Shown: positions 1 to 6,228, counted from the first letter of the stretch. The stretch is DNA of 7,369 nt from JBPCPM01 sp050999155 (GCA_050999155.1 JBPCPM010000099.1:1-7369); one strand, 5' to 3'. Program-made: numbers and translations. The notes: generated by a model from the letters alone, not told the origin.

Positions 1-893
1 CCCCGGTGCAGGTCGGCCCGGGCGCGGGTGCAGTCAACGGGCACGGCCGCCTCGGCGGCGTGGGTCGGAGTCGAGCAGGCTTGGGCGGCGACGTCGTCGA
101 TCAGCGTCCGGTCGGTCTCGTGGCCGACGGCGCTGATCACCGGCGTGCCGAGCAGCGCGACGGTGCGGCACAGGGCCTCGTCGCAGAAGGCCCACAGGTC
201 GCTGAGGCTGCCGCCGCCGCGGCAGACGACGATCACCTCGACCTCGGGCCGGGCGGCGAGGTCGGTCAGGGCGCGCGCGATGGCGGGCGCCGCGTGGCGG
301 TCCTGGACCGGGGCGAAGCCCCAGACCAGCGTCCCCTCCCAGCCGCGGCGCTGCAGGCCGGCGACGAGGTCGCGCCGGGCGGCCCCCGCCTCGGCCGTCA
401 CCACGCCGATGGCGCGCGGCACGCTGGGACGGGCCAGCGCGGGCTGGCGCTCGAACAGCCCCTCGGCGTGCAGCCGCCGGCGCAGCTCGGCCAGGCGGGC
501 GAGCAGGTCTCCCTCCCCGGCCAGCCGGATCGTCTTGGCGCGAAACGACAGCCGCGGCGAGGCCGTTGCGCTGCCCGGGTAGTAGTCGATGCTGCCGCCC
601 ACGACCACACGGGCGCCGTCGGCGAGCGAGTCTTCGGGCAGCCGGGCCCGGGCCAGGTCGTTGGCCCACATGGCGCACGGCACCGCGCCGTCGGCGTCGC
701 GGAGCTCGAAGTACACGTGGCCGCCACGGCCGCTGCCATGGTTGGTCACCTCGCCGATCAGCGAGATCGCTTCGAACTGGCGCAGGCGGGCGCGCAGCTC
801 TCCCGCGTACCGGCCGACGGCGAAGGGGCCGGGCAGGCCGGAGTCCTGTCCGGCGGCAGGGCCGTCGAGGCCGGGGAGTGGCTCGTCGCTCAC
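1..893 (-). CDS. xseA: Exodeoxyribonuclease VII large subunit, 3' end cut by window edge
   Basis: Large, catalytic subunit of exonuclease VII, which with XseB degrades single-stranded DNA to short oligonucleotides in the cytoplasm. I translated the open frame from a GTG at 893; 297 codons are visible and the C-terminal coiled-coil part lies outside the window. An N-terminal OB-fold-like region (about residues 24-125, with VGRYAGELRARL and SLIGEVTN) is followed by the nuclease domain. The family signature is intact: D175 in the GAARRDL stretch, R225 in CRGGGSLSDLWAF, and H258 and D261 in SAVGHETD, matching the residues known to be essential in E. coli XseA. The GTG start overlaps the stop of the upstream regulator gene (GTGA, 890-893) and has no Shine-Dalgarno sequence, so translation is probably coupled. 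xseB is not seen; it may lie beyond the left edge. Family assignment is secure; the coupling is inference. Confidence 0.95.
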   Translation of the reverse strand, partial: MSDEPLPGLDGPAAGQDSGLPGPFAVGRYAGELRARLRQFEAISLIGEVTNHGSGRGGHVYFELRDADGAVPCAMWANDLARARLPEDSLADGARVVVGGSIDYYPGSATASPRLSFRAKTIRLAGEGDLLARLAELRRRLHAEGLFERQPALARPSVPRAIGVVTAEAGAARRDLVAGLQRRGWEGTLVWGFAPVQDRHAAPAIARALTDLAARPEVEVIVVCRGGGSLSDLWAFCDEALCRTVALLGTPVISAVGHETDRTLIDDVAAQACSTPTHAAEAAVPVDCTRARADLHR

Positions 894-1249
894 CGTGCGG
901 TGGCGGGTTGCGCCTCGACGTCGGCGGGCGCGTTCCACCGGCGCGCCCACTCGCCGAGCCCCTCGAGGGCGGGCCGCAGCGCGCGGCCCTTGTCGGTCAG
1001 CTGGTAGAGCACGCGGACCGGCACCCCGTCGACCACCGACCGGGTGACGAGCTCCTCGGCCTCGAGCTCCTTGAGCCGGGCCGACAGGAGCCGGTCCGAG
1101 AGCCCGGGCACGGTGCGCGAGAGCTCCGCGAAGTGCGCCGGCCCCTCGAAGAGGGCCAGCAGGATGGCGCCCGTCCATCGCTTGCCCACGAGCTCGATCG
1201 CGCGGTGGTAGTAGGGACAGACAGAGCCGCAGGTGTCCTCGGAACTCAT
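890..1249 (-). CDS. HxlR-family (MarR/DUF24) winged-helix transcriptional regulator
   Basis: A 119-residue DNA-binding regulator that fills the usual HxlR/DUF24 length. Seen in the sequence: the N-terminal CPYYHRAIELVGKRW block with Cys11 (another Cys at position 7), the helix-turn-helix stretch HFAELSRTVPGLSDRLLSARL, and the wing VRVLYQLTDKGRAL followed by GLGEWARRW. In characterised members (YodB, CatR, HypR, QorR) the Cys of this N-terminal block senses quinones, diamide or hypochlorite; the same role here is inference. The ATG at 1249 is preceded by AAGGTG at a usable distance. A perfect inverted repeat CTTAC-N5-GTAAG sits just upstream, suggesting autoregulation. The gene overlaps xseA by 4 bp, so the nuclease would follow its expression. 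The inducer and other targets cannot be told from the sequence. Confidence 0.93.
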   Translation of the reverse strand: MSSEDTCGSVCPYYHRAIELVGKRWTGAILLALFEGPAHFAELSRTVPGLSDRLLSARLKELEAEELVTRSVVDGVPVRVLYQLTDKGRALRPALEGLGEWARRWNAPADVEAQPATAR

Positions 1250-1251
1250 GA

Positions 1252-1286
1252 CCTCACCTTACCTCGCGTAAGCGCCCAGCGTGAGG
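1252..1286. promoter_or_regulatory. Nested inverted repeats upstream of the HxlR gene, candidate operator
   Basis: The inner repeat is perfect: CTTAC (1258-1262), CTCGC spacer, GTAAG (1268-1272). An outer pair, CCTCAC (1252-1257) and GTGAGG (1281-1286), flanks it asymmetrically, with 8 extra bases on the right. The inner repeat has the five-base spacing that I recall for operators of the DUF24 regulators CatR/YodB (TTAC-N5-GTAA); this is from memory. It lies just before the regulator start at 1249, fitting a site for self-repression. In RNA read leftward, the outer arms would pair over the ribosome binding site. No convincing -35/-10 pair was found nearby, so the promoter position stays open. 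Confidence 0.5.
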
Positions 1287-1301
1287 ATTGCTCCCCCTCT
1301 A

Positions 1302-2453
1302 CTAGGTGCACGGTCCGGTGTCGACTTCGGGGCCGACCTCGTCGAGCGCGGAGGCGACGATCCGGTTGGGGATGCCGAAGCCGCTCTCGTCGCCGACGGT
1401 CGAGGCGAAGATCGTGGCCATGACCTGGCCGTTGGCGTCGACGGCGGGGCCGCCGGAGTTGCCACTGCGGATGTCGCCCCGCACCGGGGTCATCAGGCGG
1501 TCGATCGGCCCTTGGCCGTAGGAATCCTGGCTGCGAACCGTCTGCGTGTCGCCCACCCGCCCGGCCGTGACGGTGAACGGCCCGTCCCTGGGGAAGCCGA
1601 GGATGGCCGCGCGTGTGCCCGCCGTGGCGTTGCCGAATTCGAGCGCCGGCTTGTCGAGCAGGTCGGTGCGCAGGATGGCCAGGTCGTTGTTGGGGTCGTA
1701 GTGGACGGCCCGGGCCCGGACGCGCTGTCCGCCCTCGCGGGGCTGCACCGACGTGTCCTGCTGACCCGCGACGACGTGGGCGTTGGTGACGATCAGCCCC
1801 GGACCGGCGACCCACCCGGTGCCCTGGACCCCCAGGCCACAGGCAGTGCCGACGACCCGCACGACGCTCCGCGACGCGCGCTCGACGCCGGGCTCGTCGG
1901 CGATGGCCGGGTCGGGCCGCTCGACGTCGGCCCGCGGTCCCCGGATCTCCGGGGCCGGATCGATCCGGTTCAGCGCGTTGAGGATCGGCCCGGACGGCGG
2001 CAGGACGCTGTTGAGCTCTGAGAGGATTGCCGAGCGCTGGACGTCGGCCCTGACGTTCTCGGTTCCCGGGGTGTTGAGCACGGTCGCGCCGACCAGCCAG
2101 GCCAGCAGCAGCACCACGGCGCCCATCAGCAGCGATCCGCCGACCCCGTCGACGGCCCGGATCGCCGGACCGCCCACGATCCGGCGGCGCAGAGCGACCG
2201 CCATGCCCTCGAACAGCAGGGCGACCAACCCGCCGATCACCACGGCGCCGATCAGCGCGGCCATCGGCGCGTACGGCGACATCGAGCCCTCGGCCAGCAG
2301 CGGCGGCGCCAGCCGAGCGCCGAGGAAGGCACCGACGGCGAGCCCGCCCAGCGTCGCGGCGCCGACGATCAGCCCCCGGTGAAAGCCCCAGAAGGCGAGC
2401 AGGATGACGGCCGCCACGATGATCCAATCAACCGCAGTCACCCACCAAGTCAA
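1302..2453 (-). CDS. marP: Membrane-anchored trypsin-like serine protease, CvpA plus protease domain (MarP type)
   Basis: A 383-residue protein close to the length of mycobacterial MarP (Rv3671c), a membrane protease needed for acid and oxidative stress survival. Residues about 7-126 form a CvpA-like membrane domain with roughly four hydrophobic segments (about 7-24, 28-47, 63-86, 104-126). A linker follows, then an extracytoplasmic chymotrypsin-fold domain from about 190. The triad is clear: His226 in TNAHVV, Asp257 in NNDLAIL, Ser333 in GNSGGP. Cys205 at the start of the protease domain and Cys382, next to last, match the disulfide pair known in MarP. The first codon used is TTG at 2453; GTG at 2441 (codon 5) is an alternative, and neither has a good Shine-Dalgarno sequence. 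The gene ends in tandem TAG codons. It is divergent from a penicillin-binding protein gene, suggesting an envelope role; in mycobacteria MarP processes the peptidoglycan hydrolase RipA. The substrate here is unknown. Confidence 0.92.
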   Translation of the reverse strand: MTWWVTAVDWIIVAAVILLAFWGFHRGLIVGAATLGGLAVGAFLGARLAPPLLAEGSMSPYAPMAALIGAVVIGGLVALLFEGMAVALRRRIVGGPAIRAVDGVGGSLLMGAVVLLLAWLVGATVLNTPGTENVRADVQRSAILSELNSVLPPSGPILNALNRIDPAPEIRGPRADVERPDPAIADEPGVERASRSVVRVVGTACGLGVQGTGWVAGPGLIVTNAHVVAGQQDTSVQPREGGQRVRARAVHYDPNNDLAILRTDLLDKPALEFGNATAGTRAAILGFPRDGPFTVTAGRVGDTQTVRSQDSYGQGPIDRLMTPVRGDIRSGNSGGPAVDANGQVMATIFASTVGDESGFGIPNRIVASALDEVGPEVDTGPCT

Positions 2454-2521
2454 GCATGCCCATCAGTCGGGCCGGCGCATAACGCGGATGGACGCCCGAC
2501 CGAACCGGGACAATCATCGAG
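2454..2521. promoter_or_regulatory. Shared divergent control region between protease and PBP genes
   Basis: Only 68 bp separate the protease start (TTG at 2453) from the PBP start (ATG at 2522), so both promoters must lie here or inside the opposing coding regions. For the rightward gene, GACAAT at 2509-2514 is a weak -10-like hexamer that would put the RNA start at or next to the ATG, matching the lack of a Shine-Dalgarno sequence. No -35-like hexamer sits at the expected distance. No convincing leftward -10 was seen. The divergence is certain; the promoter call is weak. Confidence 0.3.
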
Positions 2522-4339
2522 ATGGCACCCAAGGGCAACCGATCGTCTCTGTACGGGCTCAGTGAGCGAGGGCGGATCGGACGGGCCGTCGACGTGATGC
2601 GCGGGGGCGATCGCGGCTGGTCGCGGGGTGTGCAGATCGCGGCCGGTGCGGGGGCCGCGAGCGCACTGATCGCCGGGCTGCTGACCGGCTACGAGGATGC
2701 GGGCGAGCGGGCGCTCAAGACCGCGGAGCGCTACGCGGTGGCGTGGGAGCGTGAGGACTTCCGCTCCATGCGCGCCGAGCTGTCGCCGAGCGCACAGAGC
2801 GAGTTCACCCTCGAGGCGTTCACCGACGCGCACCGGTCGACGGGGCGCATCGTCACCCTGACCGGTGTCAAGCGCCTGGCCGAGCCGGCCACCAAAGGCG
2901 ACGCGCGCGACGACGTGCGCCAGATCGCGGTGCCGGTGGAGGTCCGCACCCGCGCGTTTGCGAGCTTCCGCCAGGAGCTGGTCCTGCCCGTGGGCGACGA
3001 GGGCATCCGGTGGCAACGCGAGCTCACGATCCCCGGCGTGCGGCCCGGCGAGACGCTCAACCGCGAGACCGAGGCCGGCGAGCGCGGCAAGCTGCTCGCC
3101 TCCGACGGGAAGGCCCTGATCGAGGGTCCCGCCGACGCCCGCACAACCCCCCTGCCCTTCGATGCCCCGACGGTCGCCGGCGGCATGGGCAAGGCCGAGG
3201 GCAAGTACGCCGAACAGGTGCAGGCGCTGGGCTTCAGCCCCGACGCCACCGTCGGCACCGGCGGTCTGGAGAAGGCCTTCCAGCCCCAGCTCGGAGGCAT
3301 TCCGGGTGGGCGACTGCGCGCCGTCGACGCCAACGGCGCCACTCGGGTGCTGGCCTCCAGCAAACCCCAGGACGGCAACGACGTACGGACCACGATCTCC
3401 CGCCGCACCCAGGAGGCGGCGATCACGGGGCTGGGCGAGCGGCTCGGCGGGGTTGCCGCGATTGACGTCAGCACCGGCGCCGTCCGGGCCCTCGCCGGGG
3501 TCGCGCTCTCGGCCCTCCAGCCCCCGGGCTCGACCTTCAAGATCGTCACCGTGACGGCGGGCCTCGCCGAGGGCAAGACGACACCCACGAAGACCTACCC
3601 GGCGGTCCAGAGCCTGCCCGTGGGGGGCCGAGACGTCCGCAACGCTCACAGCGAGCAGTGCGGGGGCTCGCTGGCCACCAGCTTCGCGAAGTCATGCAAC
3701 ACCGTGTTCGCCCCACTCGGCGCCGAGCTCGGGGCCGAGAAGCTTGCCGACTACGCGGAGCGCTTCGGCTTCAACTCCGCTCCCACGCTCCTTCCCGATG
3801 ACCAGCAGGCGCTGCTCGATCCCCCGAAGAGCGTCTTTCCCGACGACATCGAAGGTGACCTCGAGACCGGGGTGAGCGCGATCGGCCAGGGCCGGGTGCA
3901 GGCGACCACGCTGCAGATCGCCACCCTCGCCCAGACGATCGCCAACGATGGTCTGCGGATGCCGACGCCGCTGGCCCGCGAGGACGACCTCGGACCCTCG
4001 GCCAAGCCCGTGCGGGTCGTCGACGAGAAGGTCGCGCGCCAGGTCCGGCGGATGATGATCCAGGTCGTCAAGGCCGGGACGGGCACGGCCGCCGGGCTGC
4101 CCGGGATCCAGGTGGCGGGCAAGACGGGCACGGCCGAGCTGGGACCAAAGCGCGACGCGCCCGCCCCGCCGCCGGGCGAGGATCCCGAGAACGCCCTCGA
4201 TGCCTGGTTCGCGGGCTACGCGCCCTCACGCAAGCCGAAGATCGCGGTGGCAACGCTGCTGATCGAGGCGGGAGCAGACGGCGGTGAGGTAGCGGCCCCG
4301 CTGGCCGGACAGGTCATCGCCGCGGCGCTGAAGCGCTGA
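2522..4339 (+). CDS. Class B penicillin-binding protein (D,D-transpeptidase) with MecA_N-like domain
   Basis: A 605-residue peptidoglycan cross-linking transpeptidase acting outside the membrane. Order of parts: a basic cytoplasmic tail (1-36), one signal-anchor helix (about 37-55), an NTF2-like MecA_N-type domain (about 60-170, opening with AERYAVAWEREDF), a PBP dimerisation part (RGKLLASDGKAL from residue 188; GLEKAFQPQLGG from 248) and the transpeptidase. The three active-site motifs are complete: S337-T-F-K340 in PPGSTFKI, S391-C-N393, and K534-T-G-T537. The link between the DVSTGAVRALAG strand (from 315) and S337 is only about ten residues, much shorter than in most class B PBPs. The start at 2522 keeps the anchor and a long basic tail; GTG/ATG at 2594/2597 would also keep the anchor. 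No glycosyltransferase domain is present. It is divergent from the MarP-like protease and converges on the next gene with 6 bp between stops. The family is sure; the cellular role (elongation, division or sporulation-like) is not. Confidence 0.95.
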   Translation: MAPKGNRSSLYGLSERGRIGRAVDVMRGGDRGWSRGVQIAAGAGAASALIAGLLTGYEDAGERALKTAERYAVAWEREDFRSMRAELSPSAQSEFTLEAFTDAHRSTGRIVTLTGVKRLAEPATKGDARDDVRQIAVPVEVRTRAFASFRQELVLPVGDEGIRWQRELTIPGVRPGETLNRETEAGERGKLLASDGKALIEGPADARTTPLPFDAPTVAGGMGKAEGKYAEQVQALGFSPDATVGTGGLEKAFQPQLGGIPGGRLRAVDANGATRVLASSKPQDGNDVRTTISRRTQEAAITGLGERLGGVAAIDVSTGAVRALAGVALSALQPPGSTFKIVTVTAGLAEGKTTPTKTYPAVQSLPVGGRDVRNAHSEQCGGSLATSFAKSCNTVFAPLGAELGAEKLADYAERFGFNSAPTLLPDDQQALLDPPKSVFPDDIEGDLETGVSAIGQGRVQATTLQIATLAQTIANDGLRMPTPLAREDDLGPSAKPVRVVDEKVARQVRRMMIQVVKAGTGTAAGLPGIQVAGKTGTAELGPKRDAPAPPPGEDPENALDAWFAGYAPSRKPKIAVATLLIEAGADGGEVAAPLAGQVIAAALKR

Positions 4340-4345
4340 CGCCGG

Positions 4346-4768
4346 CTACTTGCGCTCGGGCATGCCCAACACCGAGCCGGTGAGCGCCAACGCACCGCCG
4401 GCGACGATGAACAGCCCCCCCAGGATGTCCGACAGGAAGTCCAGGCCCACGCCGGCCATGGCCAGGGCGGTCCCGAGGGCAAGCAGGTTCCACCACGACC
4501 CCTGAGGCGCCTCGGCGGCCGATGCCAGGGTCGCCACGATCAGCAGCCCCAGACCGACGAGGGCGGCGATCAGGCCGAACAGGCCGGCCAACAGCACGAC
4601 CGACCCGGCGACCCCCAGAAGCAGGGCGACCCGCAGGACGGCCGGTCCGAGCGAACCCGGCGCCCGCGGGGTGCGGCCCCGCAGCCGGGGACGACGGAAA
4701 CGGCCTCGCAGCGCGGGACGGCGCACGCGTCCGCGGAGCGCGGGGCGGCGGAGGCGCCGACGGGCCAC
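4346..4768 (-). CDS. Small membrane protein with arginine-rich repeat tail
   Basis: I do not recognise this 140-residue protein. Its first 35 residues contain 17 arginines and no acidic residue, arranged as three nine-residue repeats of RRPxLRGRx (residues 7-33). The rest is very hydrophobic, with about four membrane segments (about 44-62, 64-83, 94-111, 115-135), a short WW-containing loop near 92 and a basic end. By the positive-inside rule the tail should be cytoplasmic. Translation is read from a GTG only 7 bases after the stop of the lipoprotein gene, without a Shine-Dalgarno sequence, suggesting termination-reinitiation and shared function in one operon. A later start would remove some repeats, but no better start codon is visible. 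The membrane part is well supported as coding; the exact N-terminus is less sure. An anionic partner (lipid, nucleic acid or teichoic-type polymer) is only a guess. Confidence 0.72.
   Translation of the reverse strand: MARRRLRRPALRGRVRRPALRGRFRRPRLRGRTPRAPGSLGPAVLRVALLLGVAGSVVLLAGLFGLIAALVGLGLLIVATLASAAEAPQGSWWNLLALGTALAMAGVGLDFLSDILGGLFIVAGGALALTGSVLGMPERK
4670..4750 (-). repeat. Three tandem 27-bp coding repeats (RRPxLRGRx)
   Basis: Three in-frame 27-bp units encode RRPALRGRV, RRPALRGRF and RRPRLRGRT in the N-terminal tail of the small membrane protein. The units differ at synonymous sites while the peptide stays almost constant, which hints that the peptide sequence is what is kept. The repeat forms without any spacer and stops just before the first membrane segment. 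Confidence 0.8.
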
Positions 4769-4775
4769 CCGGTGC

Positions 4776-5321
4776 TCAGATATCGAGTTCGAACTTCGCG
4801 GGCTCTTCGCCCTCGCCGCGCGGAAGGTTGAGCTCCAGCGGGCGGTTCTCGTTCGATTCTGCGTCGATCAAGAACAGGATCATCGAGCCGCTGATGGGCC
4901 CGGTGGCCGCCGGCCCGTTGGACAGCGGCAGCTGAGAGTTCGCCTCGCCCTTGGCCTCGAGCTCCACGGTCTTGGGGTACCGGAAGGGGCTGTCGGTCTC
5001 CAGCGGCTCGTATTCGTTTCCCCGGCTGTCGTTGACGAAGAAGTCCTGCAGCGGCGATGCCGGCTCGTCCAGGGTGTTGTGGACCTGGACGAACGTCGCG
5101 AGGTACTTCTCGTCCTTCTCCGGCGGATCCTTGCCGATCAGGTACGCCTGGTCCTCGCGGTCCTCGGGGTTGAGGTAGCGGGTCAACACGACGTTGTATT
5201 CGATGCCGCCGATCTCGACCTCTTCGCCCTCCTCGAGCACGAGGGCGTCCTTGGCACCGCAGCCGACGGCGACCCCGGCCAGGGCGAGGAGAAAGAGGGC
5301 GGTCAGGACGATCCGGCTCAT
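4776..5321 (-). CDS. Secreted lipoprotein with DUF4352-like domain
   Basis: A 181-residue predicted lipoprotein. From the ATG at 5321 it starts MSRIVLTALFLLALAGVAVGC, a typical short signal peptide with a lipobox-like AVGC ending in Cys21, so it should be lipid-anchored outside the membrane. The rest resembles the immunoglobulin-like DUF4352 fold: a strand-rich region with YLATFVQVHNTLDEP, then DFFVNDSRGNEYEPLE, and a later ISGSMILFLID strand. Proteins with this fold occur widely as surface lipoproteins of unknown role. A GTG at 5348 would add nine residues ahead of the signal peptide; the ATG fits a signal peptide better. There is no Shine-Dalgarno sequence, but a TACACT hexamer lies 11 bases upstream, so a nearly leaderless transcript is likely. 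It precedes the Arg-tailed membrane protein by 7 bp and follows the SRPBCC gene by 41 bp. The specific function is unknown. Confidence 0.85.
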   Translation of the reverse strand: MSRIVLTALFLLALAGVAVGCGAKDALVLEEGEEVEIGGIEYNVVLTRYLNPEDREDQAYLIGKDPPEKDEKYLATFVQVHNTLDEPASPLQDFFVNDSRGNEYEPLETDSPFRYPKTVELEAKGEANSQLPLSNGPAATGPISGSMILFLIDAESNENRPLELNLPRGEGEEPAKFELDI

Positions 5322-5332
5322 AGGGCGGCGGA

Positions 5333-5338
5333 AGTGTA
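5333..5338 (-). promoter_or_regulatory. Candidate -10 (TACACT) for the lipoprotein gene
   Basis: Read leftward, TACACT fits the loose actinobacterial -10 form TAnnnT. It lies 11 bases before the ATG, which would leave an RNA leader of only about five bases. The surrounding string GGCGGAAGTGTAT (5327-5339, plus-strand reading) recurs with one change ahead of the SRPBCC gene. A CTGACA box (5361-5366) matches the -35 consensus at five of six bases but is 22 bases away, too far for a standard promoter. Confidence 0.45.
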
Positions 5339-5362
5339 TCCGGGACACGGTCAGCCGGACTG

Positions 5363-5878
5363 TCAGGCCACGCCGGTGCGGTACGGGTTGCCGCCGGCCA
5401 CGCTGACGGGTGCCGGCGCCTGCTCGCCGCTCTCAACCTGGTCCTTGAGCCGGCGAAGGGCCTTGCGCCACTGGCGGCGGTACCAGCCCGTCGGGAAGAA
5501 CCGTTCCTTGAGCCGGTCCTCGATGACCTCGGGCTCGGTCCAGAAGGTCACGGTGATACGGGTCATGCCGTCCCCCGCCTCCATCATCTCCCAGATCGTC
5601 GACGTCGGGATCCGGTTGCCGCGGCCCCAGTGGCCGTGCTCGTCGATGCGGTGCGGCTCCTCGATGGCCGTGATCACGCTGTCGGCCCAGATGCCATGCA
5701 CGGGCGAGTCGATGTGAAAGCGCGCACCGGAACCTTCGTGGCCTCCGGTGATCGACAGCAGGCTGTAGGAGCTGAGGAAGTGGTCGGTGAAGCCGGGGCG
5801 GTCGGCGGCGTCGCGCAGGCGCGCGAACACCTCTTCGCGCGGGGCGTCGATGGTGACGGTGGCGGTGACGGGGCCCAT
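5363..5878 (-). CDS. SRPBCC / START-like (polyketide cyclase-type) protein
   Basis: A 171-residue cytoplasmic protein of the SRPBCC (Bet v1-like) fold, which forms a deep hydrophobic pocket for lipids or other small molecules. Typical marks: an opening strand TATVTIDAPREEVFARLRD with the following DHFLSSYSLL, a central GARFHIDSP and ITAIEEPHRI, a paired strand TRITVTFWTEP, and a long C-terminal helix with WRKALRRLKDQVE. The length is normal for the fold. The ATG at 5878 is chosen because it directly precedes the conserved first strand; the same frame is open farther upstream, but that extension is arginine-rich, lacks recognisable sequence and crosses into the divergent gene. No Shine-Dalgarno sequence is present, and a TAGACT hexamer lies 8 bases before the ATG. 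The lipoprotein gene follows after 41 bp. The ligand or reaction cannot be deduced. Confidence 0.88.
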   Translation of the reverse strand: MGPVTATVTIDAPREEVFARLRDAADRPGFTDHFLSSYSLLSITGGHEGSGARFHIDSPVHGIWADSVITAIEEPHRIDEHGHWGRGNRIPTSTIWEMMEAGDGMTRITVTFWTEPEVIEDRLKERFFPTGWYRRQWRKALRRLKDQVESGEQAPAPVSVAGGNPYRTGVA

Positions 5879-5886
5879 CGGGCGGA

Positions 5887-5892
5887 AGTCTA
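5887..5892 (-). promoter_or_regulatory. Candidate -10 (TAGACT) for the SRPBCC gene
   Basis: Read leftward, TAGACT fits TAnnnT and ends 8 bases before the ATG at 5878, so RNA would start at or within a base or two of the start codon. The plus-strand string GGCGGAAGTCTAT (5881-5893) matches the one before the lipoprotein gene at 12 of 13 bases. No good -35 hexamer is seen at 16-18 bases. Confidence 0.45.
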
Positions 5893-5949
5893 TGCGAGCC
5901 GGAGAGCCGAACAGGAAGGGTTCGGCGCAGGGAGGCCGAACCACGGGGC

Positions 5950-6228
5950 ATGTTCGGTCGACGCCGCTCCCCGAAGGTCGTGAGCGGCCCTGCGCCCGCT
6001 CCGGCCACCGAGATCGCAACGGCGTCCGCCGACCCCGCGCTTCCTCCCGTCGTCGGCGCCTGCCGGTGTGGGCACTGTGGCCGCCAGCCGCTGATCGGCG
6101 AGGTCGTTGCCCACGTCGAGGCGTCCGGGTGGCTGTGCGCGCTGTGCGCGACATCGGTCTCCTCCGGCGCCCCGGGCCGCCGGGTCCAGCCGCGCTCGTC
6201 GAGCCTGCAGGTCCGGCGCGCGGCCTAG
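5950..6228 (+). CDS. Small putative zinc-ribbon protein, function unknown
   Basis: A 92-residue protein with a basic, Pro/Ala-rich start (residues 1-36), a compact cysteine module and a basic tail. The module is C40-GH-C43, then 19 residues including PLIGEVVAHVEASGW, then C63-AL-C66, the spacing of a four-cysteine zinc ribbon or knuckle; C38 is an extra cysteine. I recall similar short CxxC-GWxCxxC proteins in actinobacteria but no named function. The start ATG at 5950 follows a weak CGGGG; a GGAGG at 5931-5935 is too far (14 bases) to be ideal. It is divergent from the SRPBCC gene and lies 96 bp before the parA-like gene on the same strand, which has its own candidate promoter. DNA, RNA or protein binding are all possible. 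Confidence 0.72.
   Translation: MFGRRRSPKVVSGPAPAPATEIATASADPALPPVVGACRCGHCGRQPLIGEVVAHVEASGWLCALCATSVSSGAPGRRVQPRSSSLQVRRAA

Noticed and set aside
6..1007. Long plus-strand open frame opposite xseA and the regulator gene
   Set aside because: It is the antisense shadow of the clear XseA and HxlR coding regions; the translation is Gly/Arg/Ala-rich with no recognisable motif.
1246..2427. 393-codon minus-strand open frame over the protease gene
   Set aside because: It overlaps the protease in another frame; only the 1302-2453 frame gives membrane helices and a complete His-Asp-Ser triad.
2450..3649. Long minus-strand open frame opposite the PBP gene
   Set aside because: It is a shadow of the PBP, whose three active-site motifs and domain order prove the plus-strand frame.
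4340..4345. Bidirectional terminator between the convergent PBP and membrane-protein genes
   Set aside because: Only six bases separate the stops and no stem with a T-run was found across the junction.
5879..6154. N-terminal extension of the SRPBCC frame (start at 6154)
   Set aside because: The extra 92 residues are Arg/Gly-rich, without family similarity, and cross into the divergent cysteine-module gene; the ATG at 5878 starts right at the conserved fold.
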